NCBI RefSeq assembly: GCF_004296575.1
Contig: NZ_SAYT01000007.1
Coordinates: 310,001-374,000 of the forward strand
DNA from: Dyella amyloliquefaciens
GTDB lineage: Bacteria; Pseudomonadota; Gammaproteobacteria; Xanthomonadales; Rhodanobacteraceae
Length of the DNA: 64,000 bases
Direction of reading: 5' to 3'
Shown here: positions 1 to 10,008 of the stretch, piece by piece
How the letters are laid out: each line of letters opens with the position of its first letter
Position numbering within the stretch: position 1 is the first letter of the stretch
Position numbers and translations under genes: made by a program
The notes under the pieces: model-generated
What the model was told of the DNA's origin: nothing
What the model saw: only the letters and a program-made list of their open reading frames with translations
Databases searched by the model: none

Positions 1-1
1 A

Positions 2-301
2 CCCATCGATCGCGTCGGCGGCCATGTGCCAGGTGCGTTGAATCGCCCGTTCGCCGACAACCTGGATACGGATGGCCGCTTCAAGTCCGCTGCCATCCTT
101 CGCGAAGATTTCCTTGCCTTGCTGGGCACGCACACGCCGCAGGATGTCGTCCACATGTGCGGTTCCGGTGTCACCGCATGCCACAACCTGCTGGCGATGG
201 AAGTCGCCGGTCTGACGGGTTCGCGTCTGTATGCACCGTCGTGGAGCGGCTGGGTCAGCGATCCGGCGCGGCCGGTCGCCAAGGGCGAATTGCCCGGCTG
301 A
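2..301 (+). CDS. sseA: 3-mercaptopyruvate/thiosulfate sulfurtransferase, C-terminal part
   Basis: This is the 3' end of a gene that begins before the window; about 99 codons are visible, reading in from base 2. The visible part is the catalytic C-terminal rhodanese domain. It carries the cysteine loop CGSGVTAC followed by a helix starting HNLLAMEVAGL and the conserved end with YAPSWSGWVSD. The CGSGVTA loop is characteristic of mercaptopyruvate sulfurtransferases, which move sulfur from 3-mercaptopyruvate to cyanide or thiol acceptors; classical thiosulfate rhodaneses have CRKGV-type loops. The gene converges on the next one, with a palindromic repeat pair between them. The family assignment is firm; the substrate is inferred from the loop. 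Confidence 0.88.
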   Translation, partial: PIDRVGGHVPGALNRPFADNLDTDGRFKSAAILREDFLALLGTHTPQDVVHMCGSGVTACHNLLAMEVAGLTGSRLYAPSWSGWVSDPARPVAKGELPG

Positions 302-315
302 CGCCGCCACCGTTG

Positions 316-414
316 TATGAGCGCACCCAGTGCGCGAAAAGCCTATCCCCCAAGGGGACGTAGCGAAGCGGTTATGCCCCCACTCCGCGATCGCGCACTG
401 GGTGCGCTCCTACA
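316..414. repeat. Inverted pair of GTAG-type REP palindromes
   Basis: Two copies of a short palindromic unit face each other across a spacer of about 53 bases. The left copy at about 318-337 contains GCGCAC-CCA-GTGCGC, which folds as a hairpin. The right copy at 391-414 is its reverse complement and ends in CTAC, the complement of the GTAG head. The left head is degenerate (GTAT). The same pair occurs again at 11625-11750. GTAG-headed REP units mobilised by RAYT (TnpA-REP) transposases are known from Stenotrophomonas and relatives; no RAYT gene is present in this window. Confidence 0.8.
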
Positions 415-435
415 ACGAGAAGGATGAGGACGCCC

Positions 436-1191
436 TCAGTCCTTCTTTTTGAGGCGCGCCACCAGCTGCTGCAGCACGGCCTGGGTTTCCGGGTGGAAGT
501 ACGCATCGATGAATTCGTCGATGGACAGCGCATCCGGATCGGCCCACATCCGGGTGAGGTCGGCGCGCGCAATGGCGCGGGTCTTGAGCATCGCGTTGGA
601 CGGCAAGGCCAGCATGCCCTGCATCCAGTGGAGGGCGCGCGTCACGACCTGCTCGACGTTGGTGAGTTCATCGACCAGGCCGCAGGCCAGCGCTTCCGCG
701 GATTCGATCATCGCGCCGGCCACCATCAGTCGTTCCGCACGATAAGGGCCCACGATGCGGCGCAGCGCGTGCTGGATGCTTTCCGGCACGACCAGGCCGA
801 CCTGCACTTCGTTCAAGCCGATGCGGAACGGACCTTCGGCCATGACACGGTAGTCGCAGAACAGCGACAGCACCGCGCCGCCCGCCGGGCTGTGGCCGGT
901 GATGGCCGCAACGATGGGTACGGGCGACATCGCCAGCTTCGAACTGGTAAGGAAGAACTCGCGCCAGAATTGCTGTACCCCCTCGCGATCGCGACCCAGC
1001 AAGGCGGGCACATCGACGCCAGCGGAAAACATGCCGGGCGCACCGGACAGCACCAATCCGCGCGCACCGGCACGGACCGCGTCATCGACCGCGTGGCGTA
1101 TGGCGCGCAGCAGCTCGATGTTGAGCGCGTTCACCGGCGGGCGTGCCAGGTTGATTTCGGTGATGGCGTCGTGGGTGATCAGGTTGAGCAT
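436..1191 (-). CDS. Enoyl-CoA hydratase/isomerase family protein, probable delta3-delta2-enoyl-CoA isomerase
   Basis: The 251-residue protein is a single crotonase-fold domain of normal length. The oxyanion-hole segments are visible as FSAGVD (about 56-61) and the glycine-rich GHSPAGGAVLSL (about 98-109). The motif IGLNEVQVGLVVP (about 123-135) places one glutamate where mitochondrial delta3-delta2-enoyl-CoA isomerases carry their single catalytic glutamate; true hydratases need two. It therefore more likely shifts the double bond during beta-oxidation of unsaturated fatty acids than hydrates it. Substrate and direction are not proven. It stands alone, converging with the sulfurtransferase gene. 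Confidence 0.85.
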   Translation of the reverse strand: MLNLITHDAITEINLARPPVNALNIELLRAIRHAVDDAVRAGARGLVLSGAPGMFSAGVDVPALLGRDREGVQQFWREFFLTSSKLAMSPVPIVAAITGHSPAGGAVLSLFCDYRVMAEGPFRIGLNEVQVGLVVPESIQHALRRIVGPYRAERLMVAGAMIESAEALACGLVDELTNVEQVVTRALHWMQGMLALPSNAMLKTRAIARADLTRMWADPDALSIDEFIDAYFHPETQAVLQQLVARLKKKD

Positions 1192-1282
1192 GGCAAGGGC
1201 CCGTCAGGTGGATGGCGGCAATAGGCAACGAGAGTAGCAAACCGGGTTGCGGCTGGCTTCCTCCCGTTGCACATGCCCATCT

Positions 1283-2749
1283 TCACCCTTGCGGATGGTC
1301 TTCGGCAGACCACTGGTAGCGCACCGCGTAGTCCAGCGTGGCCTTGCCGCCCGCCGGAACGGTCACTCGAAATTCCAGCGTGTCGGGCGTCTGCTGGTCG
1401 GGCTTGTTGTTCGAAGACACCAGGGTCCACTGGCGCCAGCGCGAAGGATGCTCGCGGACCGTCACCACGCGTGCGCTGTCGCCGGCATTGGTGAGGGTGA
1501 TGCGGAACGATTCATCGAGCGTGCGGCCAGCCTTGTCCACGTTGAAGGTCGTGCGCTCGCGCTCGCCACGCAGGTCGATTGCCGTGCCCAGCGTGATATG
1601 CGCATCGCTGCCCTTGAGCGTGTCGTTGATGCGGCCCTCGCCAATGAACTGCGGCGTGCCATTGCGGTCGGCCGTCAACACGCGCAGGTAGCCGGCGGGC
1701 AGGCTGTCGAAAGCGCGCAACTGCAGGGTGCTGGCGATGGCGCCGCTGCCACCTGGTAGGTAGTCGCGACCGATCATCGGTTGCGGGGGCACCCAGCCGC
1801 CGCCGTTCTCGAACAGCGAGGTGCGCTCGCAGGCGATGGTACGCGTGGCATACAGCGGCACCTGGCTGACGCTGCCATCGGGAAGGTCGACGGCGCCGGG
1901 CAGTGTGTAGGTACGGTAGTCCGCGAGCGTGTCCTGCTCGGGCAACGGGGCGGTATCCGCCTTCGCACGCATCGCGTAGGCCACAGGGGCCGCCATGGGG
2001 CGGGGTGCCGATGGCTTGGCGAAGTTGGGTTCGCCGGCCACCAGGGTCAGTTGTGCATCCTTCCAGTCACGACCGCTGCGGTTGGCGATGCTGGCGCGCG
2101 ACTCGAACTGCATCTGGCAGCGGTCGCCCGGCAACAGCGTGCCGACATACGCCGCACGCCATCCCAGGCCCGCCGTGGTGTAGCTCAGCGTTGCTGCAGT
2201 GGCGCCCGCACGCTGGGCGTCGATGCGCAGCTGCAGGGCGGAGCCCGTCTGGAAGCTGCCCTGCGCGCGCACGGCCGCGTACTCGCGAATGAGGCTCGTG
2301 CCACCGTCGCTGCCTTGCACAAGCAGGCCGTCGCCCGCGCGCAGCAGGGTGCCGGAGGCGATGGGCTGGCCGTTGCTGCCGAGCACGCTCACCGGTTGCC
2401 CCACCAGGCTGGCCAACGCAGCGTTCTGGCCCTGGCCGAGCAGCAGGCGCTGGGAGAGCACCTGTGCGCTGTTGCCTTCGATGGTCAGCGCCATCGCTTC
2501 GGGATCGAGGTATTGCGGCAACCCGCCGAGGTTGACGTCCTGTACGCCGTTCTTCAGCTGCAGCTCGCGCGGCTCGCGTGCTACCGCATAGCCGGCCTGT
2601 ACACCGCCGCTGTCGCCCGCGCTGAACAGCGCAGCGTCGTCGCTGCGATAGAGGGTGAGGCTGGTGGACGGCGATGACGCGGCAGCCGCGCCCGCCGACG
2701 TGCTGGCGGCGATGGCGAAGGCGAGGGTGGTGAGGGAAAGCTGGCGCAC
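1283..2749 (-). CDS. DUF4139 domain-containing exported protein
   Basis: The 488-residue protein has an N-terminal Sec signal peptide (hydrophobic LTTLAFAIAAST, cleavage probably near residue 24) followed by a long beta-rich region. A GLGWRAAYVGTL-type segment near residue 200 and the closing RVTVPAGGKATLDYAVRYQW segment match the DUF4139 family. It starts with GTG at 2747-2749, supported by an AGGAG ribosome-binding site 7 bases upstream. Bacterial DUF4139 members are envelope proteins of unknown function; no enzymatic motif is visible. It lies alone between the isomerase gene and the uvrA/thioesterase pair on the same strand. Confidence 0.8.
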   Translation of the reverse strand: MRQLSLTTLAFAIAASTSAGAAAASSPSTSLTLYRSDDAALFSAGDSGGVQAGYAVAREPRELQLKNGVQDVNLGGLPQYLDPEAMALTIEGNSAQVLSQRLLLGQGQNAALASLVGQPVSVLGSNGQPIASGTLLRAGDGLLVQGSDGGTSLIREYAAVRAQGSFQTGSALQLRIDAQRAGATAATLSYTTAGLGWRAAYVGTLLPGDRCQMQFESRASIANRSGRDWKDAQLTLVAGEPNFAKPSAPRPMAAPVAYAMRAKADTAPLPEQDTLADYRTYTLPGAVDLPDGSVSQVPLYATRTIACERTSLFENGGGWVPPQPMIGRDYLPGGSGAIASTLQLRAFDSLPAGYLRVLTADRNGTPQFIGEGRINDTLKGSDAHITLGTAIDLRGERERTTFNVDKAGRTLDESFRITLTNAGDSARVVTVREHPSRWRQWTLVSSNNKPDQQTPDTLEFRVTVPAGGKATLDYAVRYQWSAEDHPQG

Positions 2750-2854
2750 GGTCGAACTCCTTTCGGGGTGGTCGCCGTGGATGTTACGGATGCCGCATGA
2801 AGCTGGGGCATCCGGCGTTCGCGGGAGCTTAACCCCAAACGCCGGATGGGTCGT

Positions 2855-3361
2855 TCAAGCCACGCCTTCGGCGGCGTCGCGGATCGACTGCGGCAGCGAT
2901 ACCGGCTTTCCCGTCGAGGGATTCATCCACACCATCACGACCTTGCCGTCGCTGTACAGCTGCGTGTCGTCGTCTGCATCGACGATGCGGTGGGCCAGGG
3001 TGATTGAGCTGTTGCCCAGCCGTTCGCAGAAAAGTTCCACATGCAGCTGCGCGGGCCACTCGATGGGACGGCGATAGTTGATTTCGCTGGCGGCCAGTAC
3101 CGGCATCGACTGTTCGTCGAACCAGCCGGGCACATGGCGCAGCCATTGCAGGCGTGCCTCTTCCAGATAGGTGAGGTAGTTGGAATTGTTGACGTGGTTG
3201 AACGCGTCGAGGTCGCGCCAGCGCACCCCAATGGGCGCGATGAACAGCGCCTGCGGCTGCGTTGCCGGGGTGTCGATGTGATCGGTGGCCGGGGCGCTCT
3301 CCGGCGCCTCGGCCTTGCGTGCGCGCGTGCGTTTCTGCGGCGCCGGTTGGGTGGAACTCAT
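2855..3361 (-). CDS. Acyl-CoA thioesterase, hotdog fold (4-hydroxybenzoyl-CoA thioesterase/YbgC type)
   Basis: The product is 168 residues. A charged, Ala/Lys-rich N-terminal extension of about 45 residues precedes a single hotdog domain. The domain contains the signature [20 protein letters not shown], in which Asp, His and Asn form the usual active-site loop of the 4HBT/YbgC group. Such enzymes hydrolyse acyl-CoA or acyl-ACP thioesters. The ATG at 3359-3361 overlaps the uvrA stop codon as ATGA, so translation is probably coupled to uvrA; reading further upstream would run into uvrA coding sequence. The pairing with a DNA-repair gene is unexplained. Confidence 0.85.
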   Translation of the reverse strand: MSSTQPAPQKRTRARKAEAPESAPATDHIDTPATQPQALFIAPIGVRWRDLDAFNHVNNSNYLTYLEEARLQWLRHVPGWFDEQSMPVLAASEINYRRPIEWPAQLHVELFCERLGNSSITLAHRIVDADDDTQLYSDGKVVMVWMNPSTGKPVSLPQSIRDAAEGVA

Positions 3362-6255
3362 GCAGTCTTCTTCCGTAGTGCAGGTTTGCTCTTGCCGTTG
3401 CTCTCGGTCTTGGCCGCCTTGGCAGGCTTCACGTTGAGATGGGGAGCAAGGAAACGTCCGGTATGCGAACCGGGCGTGGCCGCGACCTGTTCCGGCGTGC
3501 CGGTCACCAGGATGCGACCGCCGCCGGCGCCGCCTTCCGGGCCGAGATCGACCAGCCAATCGGCGGTCTTGATCACGTCCAGATTATGCTCGATCACGAC
3601 CACGGTGTTGCCCTGTTCCACCAACTGGTGCAGCACGTCGAGCAACTGCTCGATGTCGTGGAAGTGCAGGCCGGTGGTCGGCTCGTCGAGGATGTAGAGC
3701 GTGCGGCCGGTGTCGCGCTTGGACAATTCCTTGGACAGCTTCACGCGCTGTGCTTCGCCGCCAGAGAGCGTAGTGGCGCTCTGGCCGAGCTTGATGTAAT
3801 CCAGGCCCACGGCGCGCAGCGTTTCCAGCTTGCGTGCGATGGTCGGCACGTTCTCGAACAGTTTCAGCGCATCTTCCACCGTCATGTTGAGTACATCGGC
3901 AATCGTGTGGCCCTTGTAGTGCACTTCCAGCGTTTCGCGGTTGTAGCGCTTGCCGTGGCACACGTCGCAAGGCACGTACACGTCCGGCAGGAAGTGCATC
4001 TCCACCTTGATCATGCCGTCGCCTTCGCAGGCTTCGCAGCGGCCGCCGCGCACGTTGAAGCTGAAGCGGCCTGGCGTGTAACCGCGCGCACGCGCTTCCG
4101 GCACCTGCGCGTACAGTTCGCGCAGCGGCGTGAACAGGCCGGTGTAGGTGGCCGGATTGGAACGCGGCGTGCGGCCGATCGGCGACTGGTCGATGTCGAC
4201 TACCTTGTCGAACAGCTCCAGGCCTTCGACCGACTTGTGCGGCGCTGCCTGCTCGCTGGAGCCGTTCAATTCGGCGGCGGCGAGGCGGAACAGCGTGTCG
4301 TTGATCAGCGTGGACTTGCCCGAACCGGACACACCGGTGACGCACGTGAACAGGCCCGCGGGAATGGCGAGATCCACGTTCTTCAAGTTGTTGCCGCTGG
4401 CACCCTTCAGGTGCAGCCACGAATCGGCGTCCAGCTGCTGGCGACGCTCGGTCGGCACCTTGATGCCACGCTTGCCCGACAGGTATTGGCCGGTGACGGA
4501 ACGCGGCGTTGTCAGGATGTCCTTCAGCGAACCCTGCGCGACCACTTCGCCGCCGTGCACGCCTGCACCGGGGCCGATGTCGAGGACGTAGTCCGCCATG
4601 CGGATGGCGTCTTCGTCATGCTCGACCACGATCACCGTGTTGCCGAGGTCGCGCAGTCGCGTCAGCGTGCCGAGCAGGCGTTCATTGTCGCGCTGGTGCA
4701 GGCCGATGGATGGCTCGTCGAGCACGTACATCACGCCGACGAGGCCGGCGCCGATCTGCGAAGCCAGTCGGATGCGCTGTGCCTCGCCACCGGACAGCGA
4801 ATCGGCCTGACGATCCAGCGTGAGGTAGTTGAGACCCACGTCGTTGAGGAAGGTAAGACGCTCGCGGATCTCCTTGACGATCTTCACCGCGATCTCGCCG
4901 CGCCAGCCGCTGAGCTTGAGCTTTTCGAAGAAGGCGAGTGAGTCGTCGATCGAGCGCGAGGTGAGCGAGGGAAGCGCGTGGTCCGCCACGAACACATTGC
5001 GTGCCGAACGATTGAGGCGCTGGCCCTGGCACTCGGGGCAAGCCTGGTCGCTGATGTACTTGGCCAGTTCCTCGCGCACGGCGGGCGACTCGGTTTCCTT
5101 GTAGCGGCGCTCCATGTTCGGAAGGATGCCTTCGAATGCATGCTCGCGCGTGACGCGGCCGCCGCGTTCGGTGAGGTACTTGAACGCGATCATCTCCTTG
5201 CCGCTGCCGTACAGGACGGCCTTCTGCACGTCCGCCGGCAGCTTGCGCCACGGCGTTTCGACGTCGAACTTGTAGTGGTTGGCCAGCGACATCAGCAACT
5301 GGAAGTAATGGGCGTTGCGACGGTCCCAGCCGCGGATCGCGCCGCCGGCGAGCGACAGTTCCGGATGCGCCACCACGCGCGCGGGATCGAACACCTGGGT
5401 CACGCCCAGGCCATCGCAAGTCGGGCAGGCGCCGATCGGCGAATTGAAGGAGAACAGGCGCGGTTCCAGCTCGGGCAGCGAGTAGTCGCAGACCGGGCAG
5501 GAGTAGCGCGAGGACAGCAACTGCTCCGGTGCCTTCGCGTCGTCCATGTCGGCCAGAATCACCAGGCCGTCGCCGAGGCGAAGCGCGGTTTCGAACGATT
5601 CGGCCAGGCGCTGCTTGATGTCGTCGCGCGGACGGAAGCGATCAATCACCGCCTCGATGGTGTGCTTCTGGCGCAGCGTGAGCGGGGGCACGGCGTCGAG
5701 GTCGTAAACGACGCCGTCGACGCGCGCACGCACGAAACCCTGCGCGCGCAGCTGGTCGAAGACCTGCACGTGTTCGCCCTTGCGCTCGCGGATCACCGGG
5801 GCGAGCAGCATGAAGCGCTTCTCGGGATCGAGTGCGAGCGTGCTGTCCACCATCTGGCTCACCGTCTGCGCTTCCAGCGGGATACCGTGGTCAGGGCAGC
5901 GCGGCGTACCCACGCGGGCATAGAGCAGGCGCAGGTAGTCGTACACCTCGGTGATCGTGCCCACGGTGGAACGCGGGTTGTGCGAGGTGGACTTCTGCTC
6001 GATGGAAATGGCCGGCGAGAGACCTTCGATGTGGTCGACGTCCGGCTTCTCCATCATCGAGAGGAATTGCCGGGCGTAGGCCGACAACGACTCGACGTAG
6101 CGGCGCTGGCCCTCCGCATAGATGGTGTCGAAGGCCAGCGACGACTTGCCGGAGCCGGAGAGACCCGTGATCACGATCAGCTGATCACGGGGCAGGTCCA
6201 GGTCGATGTTCTTGAGGTTGTGCGTACGCGCACCGCGGATGCGGATGGTGTCCAT
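3358..6255 (-). CDS. uvrA: Excinuclease ABC subunit A
   Basis: UvrA (965 residues, slightly longer than E. coli's 940) is the damage-recognition ATPase of nucleotide excision repair; it loads UvrB onto DNA lesions. Both ABC modules are intact: Walker [10 protein letters not shown] at residues 31-39 and GVSGSGKST around residue 640, with ABC signatures [10 protein letters not shown] and [10 protein letters not shown]. Two zinc modules are visible, CPVC...CPTC near residue 260 and CEAC...CDVC around 745-770. The C-terminus is a short Lys/Ala-rich tail. It starts at ATG 6253-6255 and its TGA overlaps the start of the downstream thioesterase gene. An imperfect palindrome lies just upstream (see findings). 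Confidence 0.97.
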   Translation of the reverse strand: MDTIRIRGARTHNLKNIDLDLPRDQLIVITGLSGSGKSSLAFDTIYAEGQRRYVESLSAYARQFLSMMEKPDVDHIEGLSPAISIEQKSTSHNPRSTVGTITEVYDYLRLLYARVGTPRCPDHGIPLEAQTVSQMVDSTLALDPEKRFMLLAPVIRERKGEHVQVFDQLRAQGFVRARVDGVVYDLDAVPPLTLRQKHTIEAVIDRFRPRDDIKQRLAESFETALRLGDGLVILADMDDAKAPEQLLSSRYSCPVCDYSLPELEPRLFSFNSPIGACPTCDGLGVTQVFDPARVVAHPELSLAGGAIRGWDRRNAHYFQLLMSLANHYKFDVETPWRKLPADVQKAVLYGSGKEMIAFKYLTERGGRVTREHAFEGILPNMERRYKETESPAVREELAKYISDQACPECQGQRLNRSARNVFVADHALPSLTSRSIDDSLAFFEKLKLSGWRGEIAVKIVKEIRERLTFLNDVGLNYLTLDRQADSLSGGEAQRIRLASQIGAGLVGVMYVLDEPSIGLHQRDNERLLGTLTRLRDLGNTVIVVEHDEDAIRMADYVLDIGPGAGVHGGEVVAQGSLKDILTTPRSVTGQYLSGKRGIKVPTERRQQLDADSWLHLKGASGNNLKNVDLAIPAGLFTCVTGVSGSGKSTLINDTLFRLAAAELNGSSEQAAPHKSVEGLELFDKVVDIDQSPIGRTPRSNPATYTGLFTPLRELYAQVPEARARGYTPGRFSFNVRGGRCEACEGDGMIKVEMHFLPDVYVPCDVCHGKRYNRETLEVHYKGHTIADVLNMTVEDALKLFENVPTIARKLETLRAVGLDYIKLGQSATTLSGGEAQRVKLSKELSKRDTGRTLYILDEPTTGLHFHDIEQLLDVLHQLVEQGNTVVVIEHNLDVIKTADWLVDLGPEGGAGGGRILVTGTPEQVAATPGSHTGRFLAPHLNVKPAKAAKTESNGKSKPALRKKTA

Positions 6256-6425
6256 GTCGCCCGGGAAGGTGGGGGAAAGGGAAAAACTGCACTATATCAA
6301 ACCAATCAGGTTAGTTATTACCCCTGACGCCAGGCCGTCGATCTTCAGGGAAGATCGGATCAACTATGGCTAAATAGGTTCTTTGGGCTCGACGGGCCCT
6401 GGCTTCGATTCGATAGAGAGTGCGG

Positions 6426-7169
6426 ATGCTTAAGTGGATGAGATGGGGCGCCGGACTGGCGCTTGCAATGGCGGGCGCGCAGGCCATGGCCGCCTCGGGA
6501 CCGGCCAGCGAGGCCCAGGTTCGCCAGCTGATGGACGTCGTCGGCGTGGGCAAGATGCTGAGCCAGATGAATTACCAGGCGGTGACCACCATGCAGCAGT
6601 CGCTGCCGTGCGTGCCGGCCGAGTACTGGCAGAACTACATGGATGCCAACGCGACCCAGCAGTTCATCGGGCGCCTGGTGCCGGTCTACCAGAAGCACTT
6701 CAACGCCGATGAGCTGGACGGCCTGCTGAAGTTCTACCGCTCCCCGCTGGGCCAGAAGGTCATCAACGAGATGCCCACCACCATGGCCGAGGCCAATCAG
6801 GCGGGACGCCAGTGGAGCCAGGAACGTAGTGACCAGCTGATCGCCGAGCTCAAGCAGAAGGGCAGCCTGGACGCCAATGGCCGTTGTCCCTCGAAGGTGG
6901 CGACGACCGCACCGGCTCTGGGCGCAGTGGCGGTGGGAGCGCAGGCGGACGCCGATGACGAGGACGCGCCGGCCAAGCCGGCCGCCAAGGCGCCGGTTAA
7001 GTCCAAGGCGAAGGCGCCGGTCAAGAAGGCACCGGCGAAGCCCGCTGCCAAGAAGCCGGCGACCAAGGCACCCGCCAAGACGGACTCGAAGGCCCCGGCT
7101 CCATCCGATGCCAAGGCGGCTCCGGCCAAGACCCCGAGCCAGACGGCCCCGGCCGCGAGTGGGCAGTGA
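6426..7169 (+). CDS. DUF2059 exported protein with Lys/Ala/Pro-rich C-terminal tail
   Basis: The 247-residue product begins with a signal peptide ([19 protein letters not shown], cleavage after AMA). A DUF2059 helical domain follows at about residues 30-155, recognisable from [19 protein letters not shown]. The last 90 residues are a low-complexity tail made of [10 protein letters not shown]-like units, resembling histone H1 or Pseudomonas AlgP tails. I chose ATG 6426; an in-frame GTG at 6420 would add two residues. DUF2059 proteins are periplasmic and of unknown function. A strongly basic repetitive tail is not usual for the family. The gene stands alone ahead of the rplU promoter. Confidence 0.8.
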   Translation: MLKWMRWGAGLALAMAGAQAMAASGPASEAQVRQLMDVVGVGKMLSQMNYQAVTTMQQSLPCVPAEYWQNYMDANATQQFIGRLVPVYQKHFNADELDGLLKFYRSPLGQKVINEMPTTMAEANQAGRQWSQERSDQLIAELKQKGSLDANGRCPSKVATTAPALGAVAVGAQADADDEDAPAKPAAKAPVKSKAKAPVKKAPAKPAAKKPATKAPAKTDSKAPAPSDAKAAPAKTPSQTAPAASGQ

Positions 7170-7197
7170 CCTCCGGCGGCAAACGCCTGAAGGTAAA

Positions 7198-7218
7198 GCT
7201 GGTCAGTAATTGACCAGC
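7198..7218. promoter_or_regulatory. 8-bp inverted repeat overlapping the rplU -35 box
   Basis: GCTGGTCA and TGACCAGC form a perfect inverted repeat around a 5-base centre. The right arm covers the -35 hexamer TTGACC of the rplU promoter. It could be an operator. It could instead be a weak termination hairpin for the upstream DUF2059 gene, although no U-tract follows. Confidence 0.45.
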
Positions 7219-7239
7219 GCCCGAAGGGCCCGCTATACT
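7210..7239 (+). promoter_or_regulatory. Sigma-70 promoter of rplU-rpmA
   Basis: -35 TTGACC (7210-7215) and -10 TATACT (7234-7239) are separated by 18 bases. Transcription would begin near 7246, about 60 bases before the rplU start codon. Confidence 0.75.
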
Positions 7240-7244
7240 CCCGA

Positions 7245-7275
7245 GTTCGCCGGTGCCCATTTGGGCCTGGCGAAC
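7245..7275 (+). promoter_or_regulatory. 5' leader stem-loop of rplU mRNA
   Basis: GTTCGCC (7245-7251) pairs with GGCGAAC (7269-7275), and an inner GCCC/GGGC stem closes a 4-base loop. The hairpin would sit at the very 5' end of the transcript from the promoter above. Ribosomal protein leaders often carry autoregulatory structures; a role in L21 feedback or mRNA protection is inference. Confidence 0.5.
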
Positions 7276-7306
7276 CCAAGAGAATAACGACAGAAGGGAT
7301 ATTCCC

Positions 7307-7621
7307 ATGAGTTACGCAGTCATCAAGACCGGTGGCAAGCAGTACCGCGTTCAGCAGGGCGACGTCCTGCGCGTGGAGCTGCTGAACGCCGAAGAAGGCG
7401 CCGCCTTCACCTTCGATCAGGTCCTCCTGGTCGGCGCCGGTGAGTCGATCACCGTCGGTGCGCCCGTTGTGGCCGGTGCCACTGTCAGTGCCACCGTGCG
7501 CAAGCACGGCCGCGCCGACAAGGTCCGCATCATCAAGTTCCGCCGCCGCAAGCACCACAAGAAGCAGCAGGGACATCGTCAGCATTTCACCGAAGTCGAG
7601 ATCACGGGCATCAACGCCTGA
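7307..7621 (+). CDS. rplU: 50S ribosomal protein L21
   Basis: The 104-residue protein matches L21 throughout: [15 protein letters not shown] at the start, a central beta-barrel, and the basic RNA-binding segment [18 protein letters not shown] near residues 72-89. L21 binds 23S rRNA in the large subunit. The ATG at 7307 is preceded by AGAAGGGA; an in-frame ATG further upstream would add 18 non-homologous residues. rpmA follows after 19 bases and the two share the promoter at 7210-7239. Confidence 0.97.
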   Translation: MSYAVIKTGGKQYRVQQGDVLRVELLNAEEGAAFTFDQVLLVGAGESITVGAPVVAGATVSATVRKHGRADKVRIIKFRRRKHHKKQQGHRQHFTEVEITGINA

Positions 7622-7640
7622 GCAACTGGAGCATTGAGTC

Positions 7641-7898
7641 ATGGCACATAAAAAAGGCGTAGGTTCCAGCCGCAACGGTCGCGATTCGAACCCGAAGTAC
7701 CTCGGCGTGAAGGTGTACGGTGGCCAGGCCATCGAAGCCGGCAACATCATCGTGCGTCAGCGCGGCACCAAGTTCCATGCCGGTACCGGCGTGGGCCTGG
7801 GTCGTGACCACACGCTGTTCGCCCTGGTCGACGGCACCGTCGAATTCAAGGCTCGCGGCGCCGAAGGTCGCAAGTTCGTCAGCGTCGTCAAGGCTTAA
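7641..7898 (+). CDS. rpmA: 50S ribosomal protein L27
   Basis: This 85-residue L27 has the usual N-terminus [19 protein letters not shown], which reaches toward the peptidyl-transferase centre, and the conserved core with [15 protein letters not shown]. There is no Firmicutes-type cleaved N-terminal extension. It is the second gene of the rplU-rpmA operon, with a strong intrinsic terminator 20 bases after its stop codon. Confidence 0.97.
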   Translation: MAHKKGVGSSRNGRDSNPKYLGVKVYGGQAIEAGNIIVRQRGTKFHAGTGVGLGRDHTLFALVDGTVEFKARGAEGRKFVSVVKA

Positions 7899-7918
7899 TC
7901 CCCTTCGATGTTGCAGCG

Positions 7919-7950
7919 AAGGCCCCGCCCTCGGCGGGGCCTTTGTTTTT
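7919..7950 (+). terminator. Intrinsic terminator of rplU-rpmA
   Basis: A perfect 9-bp GC stem (GGCCCCGCC, loop CTC, GGCGGGGCC) is followed by TTTGTTTTT. Confidence 0.9.
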
Positions 7951-8009
7951 ATAGGGAAGCAGGTAGTCCGGCTGGGTGCGCAAGGCGCAAGTGTCGGATT
8001 CCCTTATGA

Positions 8010-9143
<1,134 letters not shown>

Positions 9144-9166
9144 GCCGCTTCGACAAGGTATTCAGA

Positions 9167-9197
9167 AAAGGCGGCCCAGTGGCCGCCTTTTTCTTTT
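9167..9197 (+). terminator. Intrinsic terminator of obg
   Basis: AAAGGCGGCC (9167-9176), loop CAGT and GGCCGCCTTT (9181-9190) form a 10-bp stem followed by TTCTTTT. Confidence 0.88.
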
Positions 9198-9360
9198 CCC
9201 CTCTCCCCGCAGGGGAGAGGGTAGGGTGAGGGGGCGGGTGCTCGCGGAGGCGCCCCGGAAGAGCGTGCTGTAGTCAGTCATGCCGCAAGACTGGCCCCTC
9301 ACCCCAACCCTCTCTCCCCAAAAGGGGACTACCTTCGGGTCGCCCGGAGGGGAGAGGGGG
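9198..9360. repeat. CTCTCCCC/GGGGAGAG intergenic palindromic element, copy 1
   Basis: The left end is a hairpin CCCTCTCCCC-gc-AGGGGAGAGGG. It leads into GTGAGGGGGCGGGTGCT; the right end carries CCCCTCACCCCAACCCTCTC and another GGGGAGAGGG. The two ends are thus inverted versions of each other. A second copy with the same ends and a partly conserved middle (CGCAAGAyTGrCCCCTCACC) is at 15729-15866. It sits between convergent obg and rpsT. It has no coding capacity and is probably a non-autonomous mobile or RNA-structured repeat. Confidence 0.7.
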
Positions 9361-9375
9361 TAAAAGCCCGGGCAC

Positions 9376-9397
9376 AAAAAAACCGGCTTTCGCCGGC
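9376..9397 (-). terminator. Distal intrinsic terminator of rpsT
   Basis: Read on the minus strand: GCCGGC-GAAA-GCCGGT followed by seven T residues. Confidence 0.75.
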
Positions 9398-9416
9398 CGA
9401 TGTTTCGTTCGCGCAC

Positions 9417-9443
9417 AGAAAAGCCGGCTTGCGCCGGCTTTCC
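9417..9443 (-). terminator. Proximal intrinsic terminator of rpsT
   Basis: Read on the minus strand: AAAGCCGGC-GCAA-GCCGGCTTT followed by TCT. It lies about 30 bases after the rpsT stop codon; a second terminator follows immediately. Confidence 0.8.
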
Positions 9444-9475
9444 TACCAACCCGAGATGCAATACGCGGAACTGGC

Positions 9476-9739
9476 TTACGCCAGTTCGCGGATCTTCGCG
9501 TTGAGGCGGCTCTTATGGCGAGCAGCCTTGTTCTTGTGGATCAGGCCGCGGGCGGCGTAGCGATCCATGACCGGCTGGGCGGCGGCGAACGCCTCGACAG
9601 CAGCAGCCTTGTCCTTGTTCTCGATGGCCTTGACGACCTTCTTGAGGGCGGTGCGCACCATGGAACGGGCGCTGACGTTGCGCAGGCGGCGCTGCTCGGA
9701 CTGGCGCGCGCGCTTCTTCGCGGACTTGATGTTGGCCAA
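9476..9739 (-). CDS. rpsT: 30S ribosomal protein S20
   Basis: The 87-residue, very basic helical protein begins [18 protein letters not shown] and has the conserved [19 protein letters not shown] segment near its end, as in all S20 proteins. It binds 16S rRNA and is a primary assembly protein. It has its own promoter (9784-9812) and two tandem terminators, and is divergent from murJ. In E. coli rpsT is likewise divergent from the ribF-ileS region; here murJ lies between, an arrangement common in related proteobacteria. Confidence 0.97.
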   Translation of the reverse strand: MANIKSAKKRARQSEQRRLRNVSARSMVRTALKKVVKAIENKDKAAAVEAFAAAQPVMDRYAARGLIHKNKAARHKSRLNAKIRELA

Positions 9740-9783
9740 GGTAGAACTCCGAAATGAATTGCTGGGTTGGAAAAAGACTGTCG

Positions 9784-9812
9784 ATTATGCGGGCAATGCG
9801 CCGTTGCGTCAA
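9784..9812 (-). promoter_or_regulatory. Sigma-70 promoter of rpsT
   Basis: On the minus strand, -35 TTGACG (9807-9812) and -10 CATAAT (9784-9789) are spaced by exactly 17 bases. A perfect palindrome, AACAGC-tta-GCTGTT (9811-9825), abuts the -35 box on its upstream side and may be a regulatory site. Confidence 0.8.
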
Positions 9813-10008
9813 CAGCTTAGCTGTTTGTCAAGGCGCCAACGGGCGCCAGACGCCGCTGCAGCGACGATGGCTCGGATGAACCAGCCACGATTATGCCATG
9901 CCTGGACCGTGAACTTGCTCTTCGCGGCTGTCACACTACGCGCCTTTCGGCCCGGGCAGGGCGATCCGCGCCCGCAGCGTCTCACCAGCAAAGGCACTGT
10001 TTCCACGC

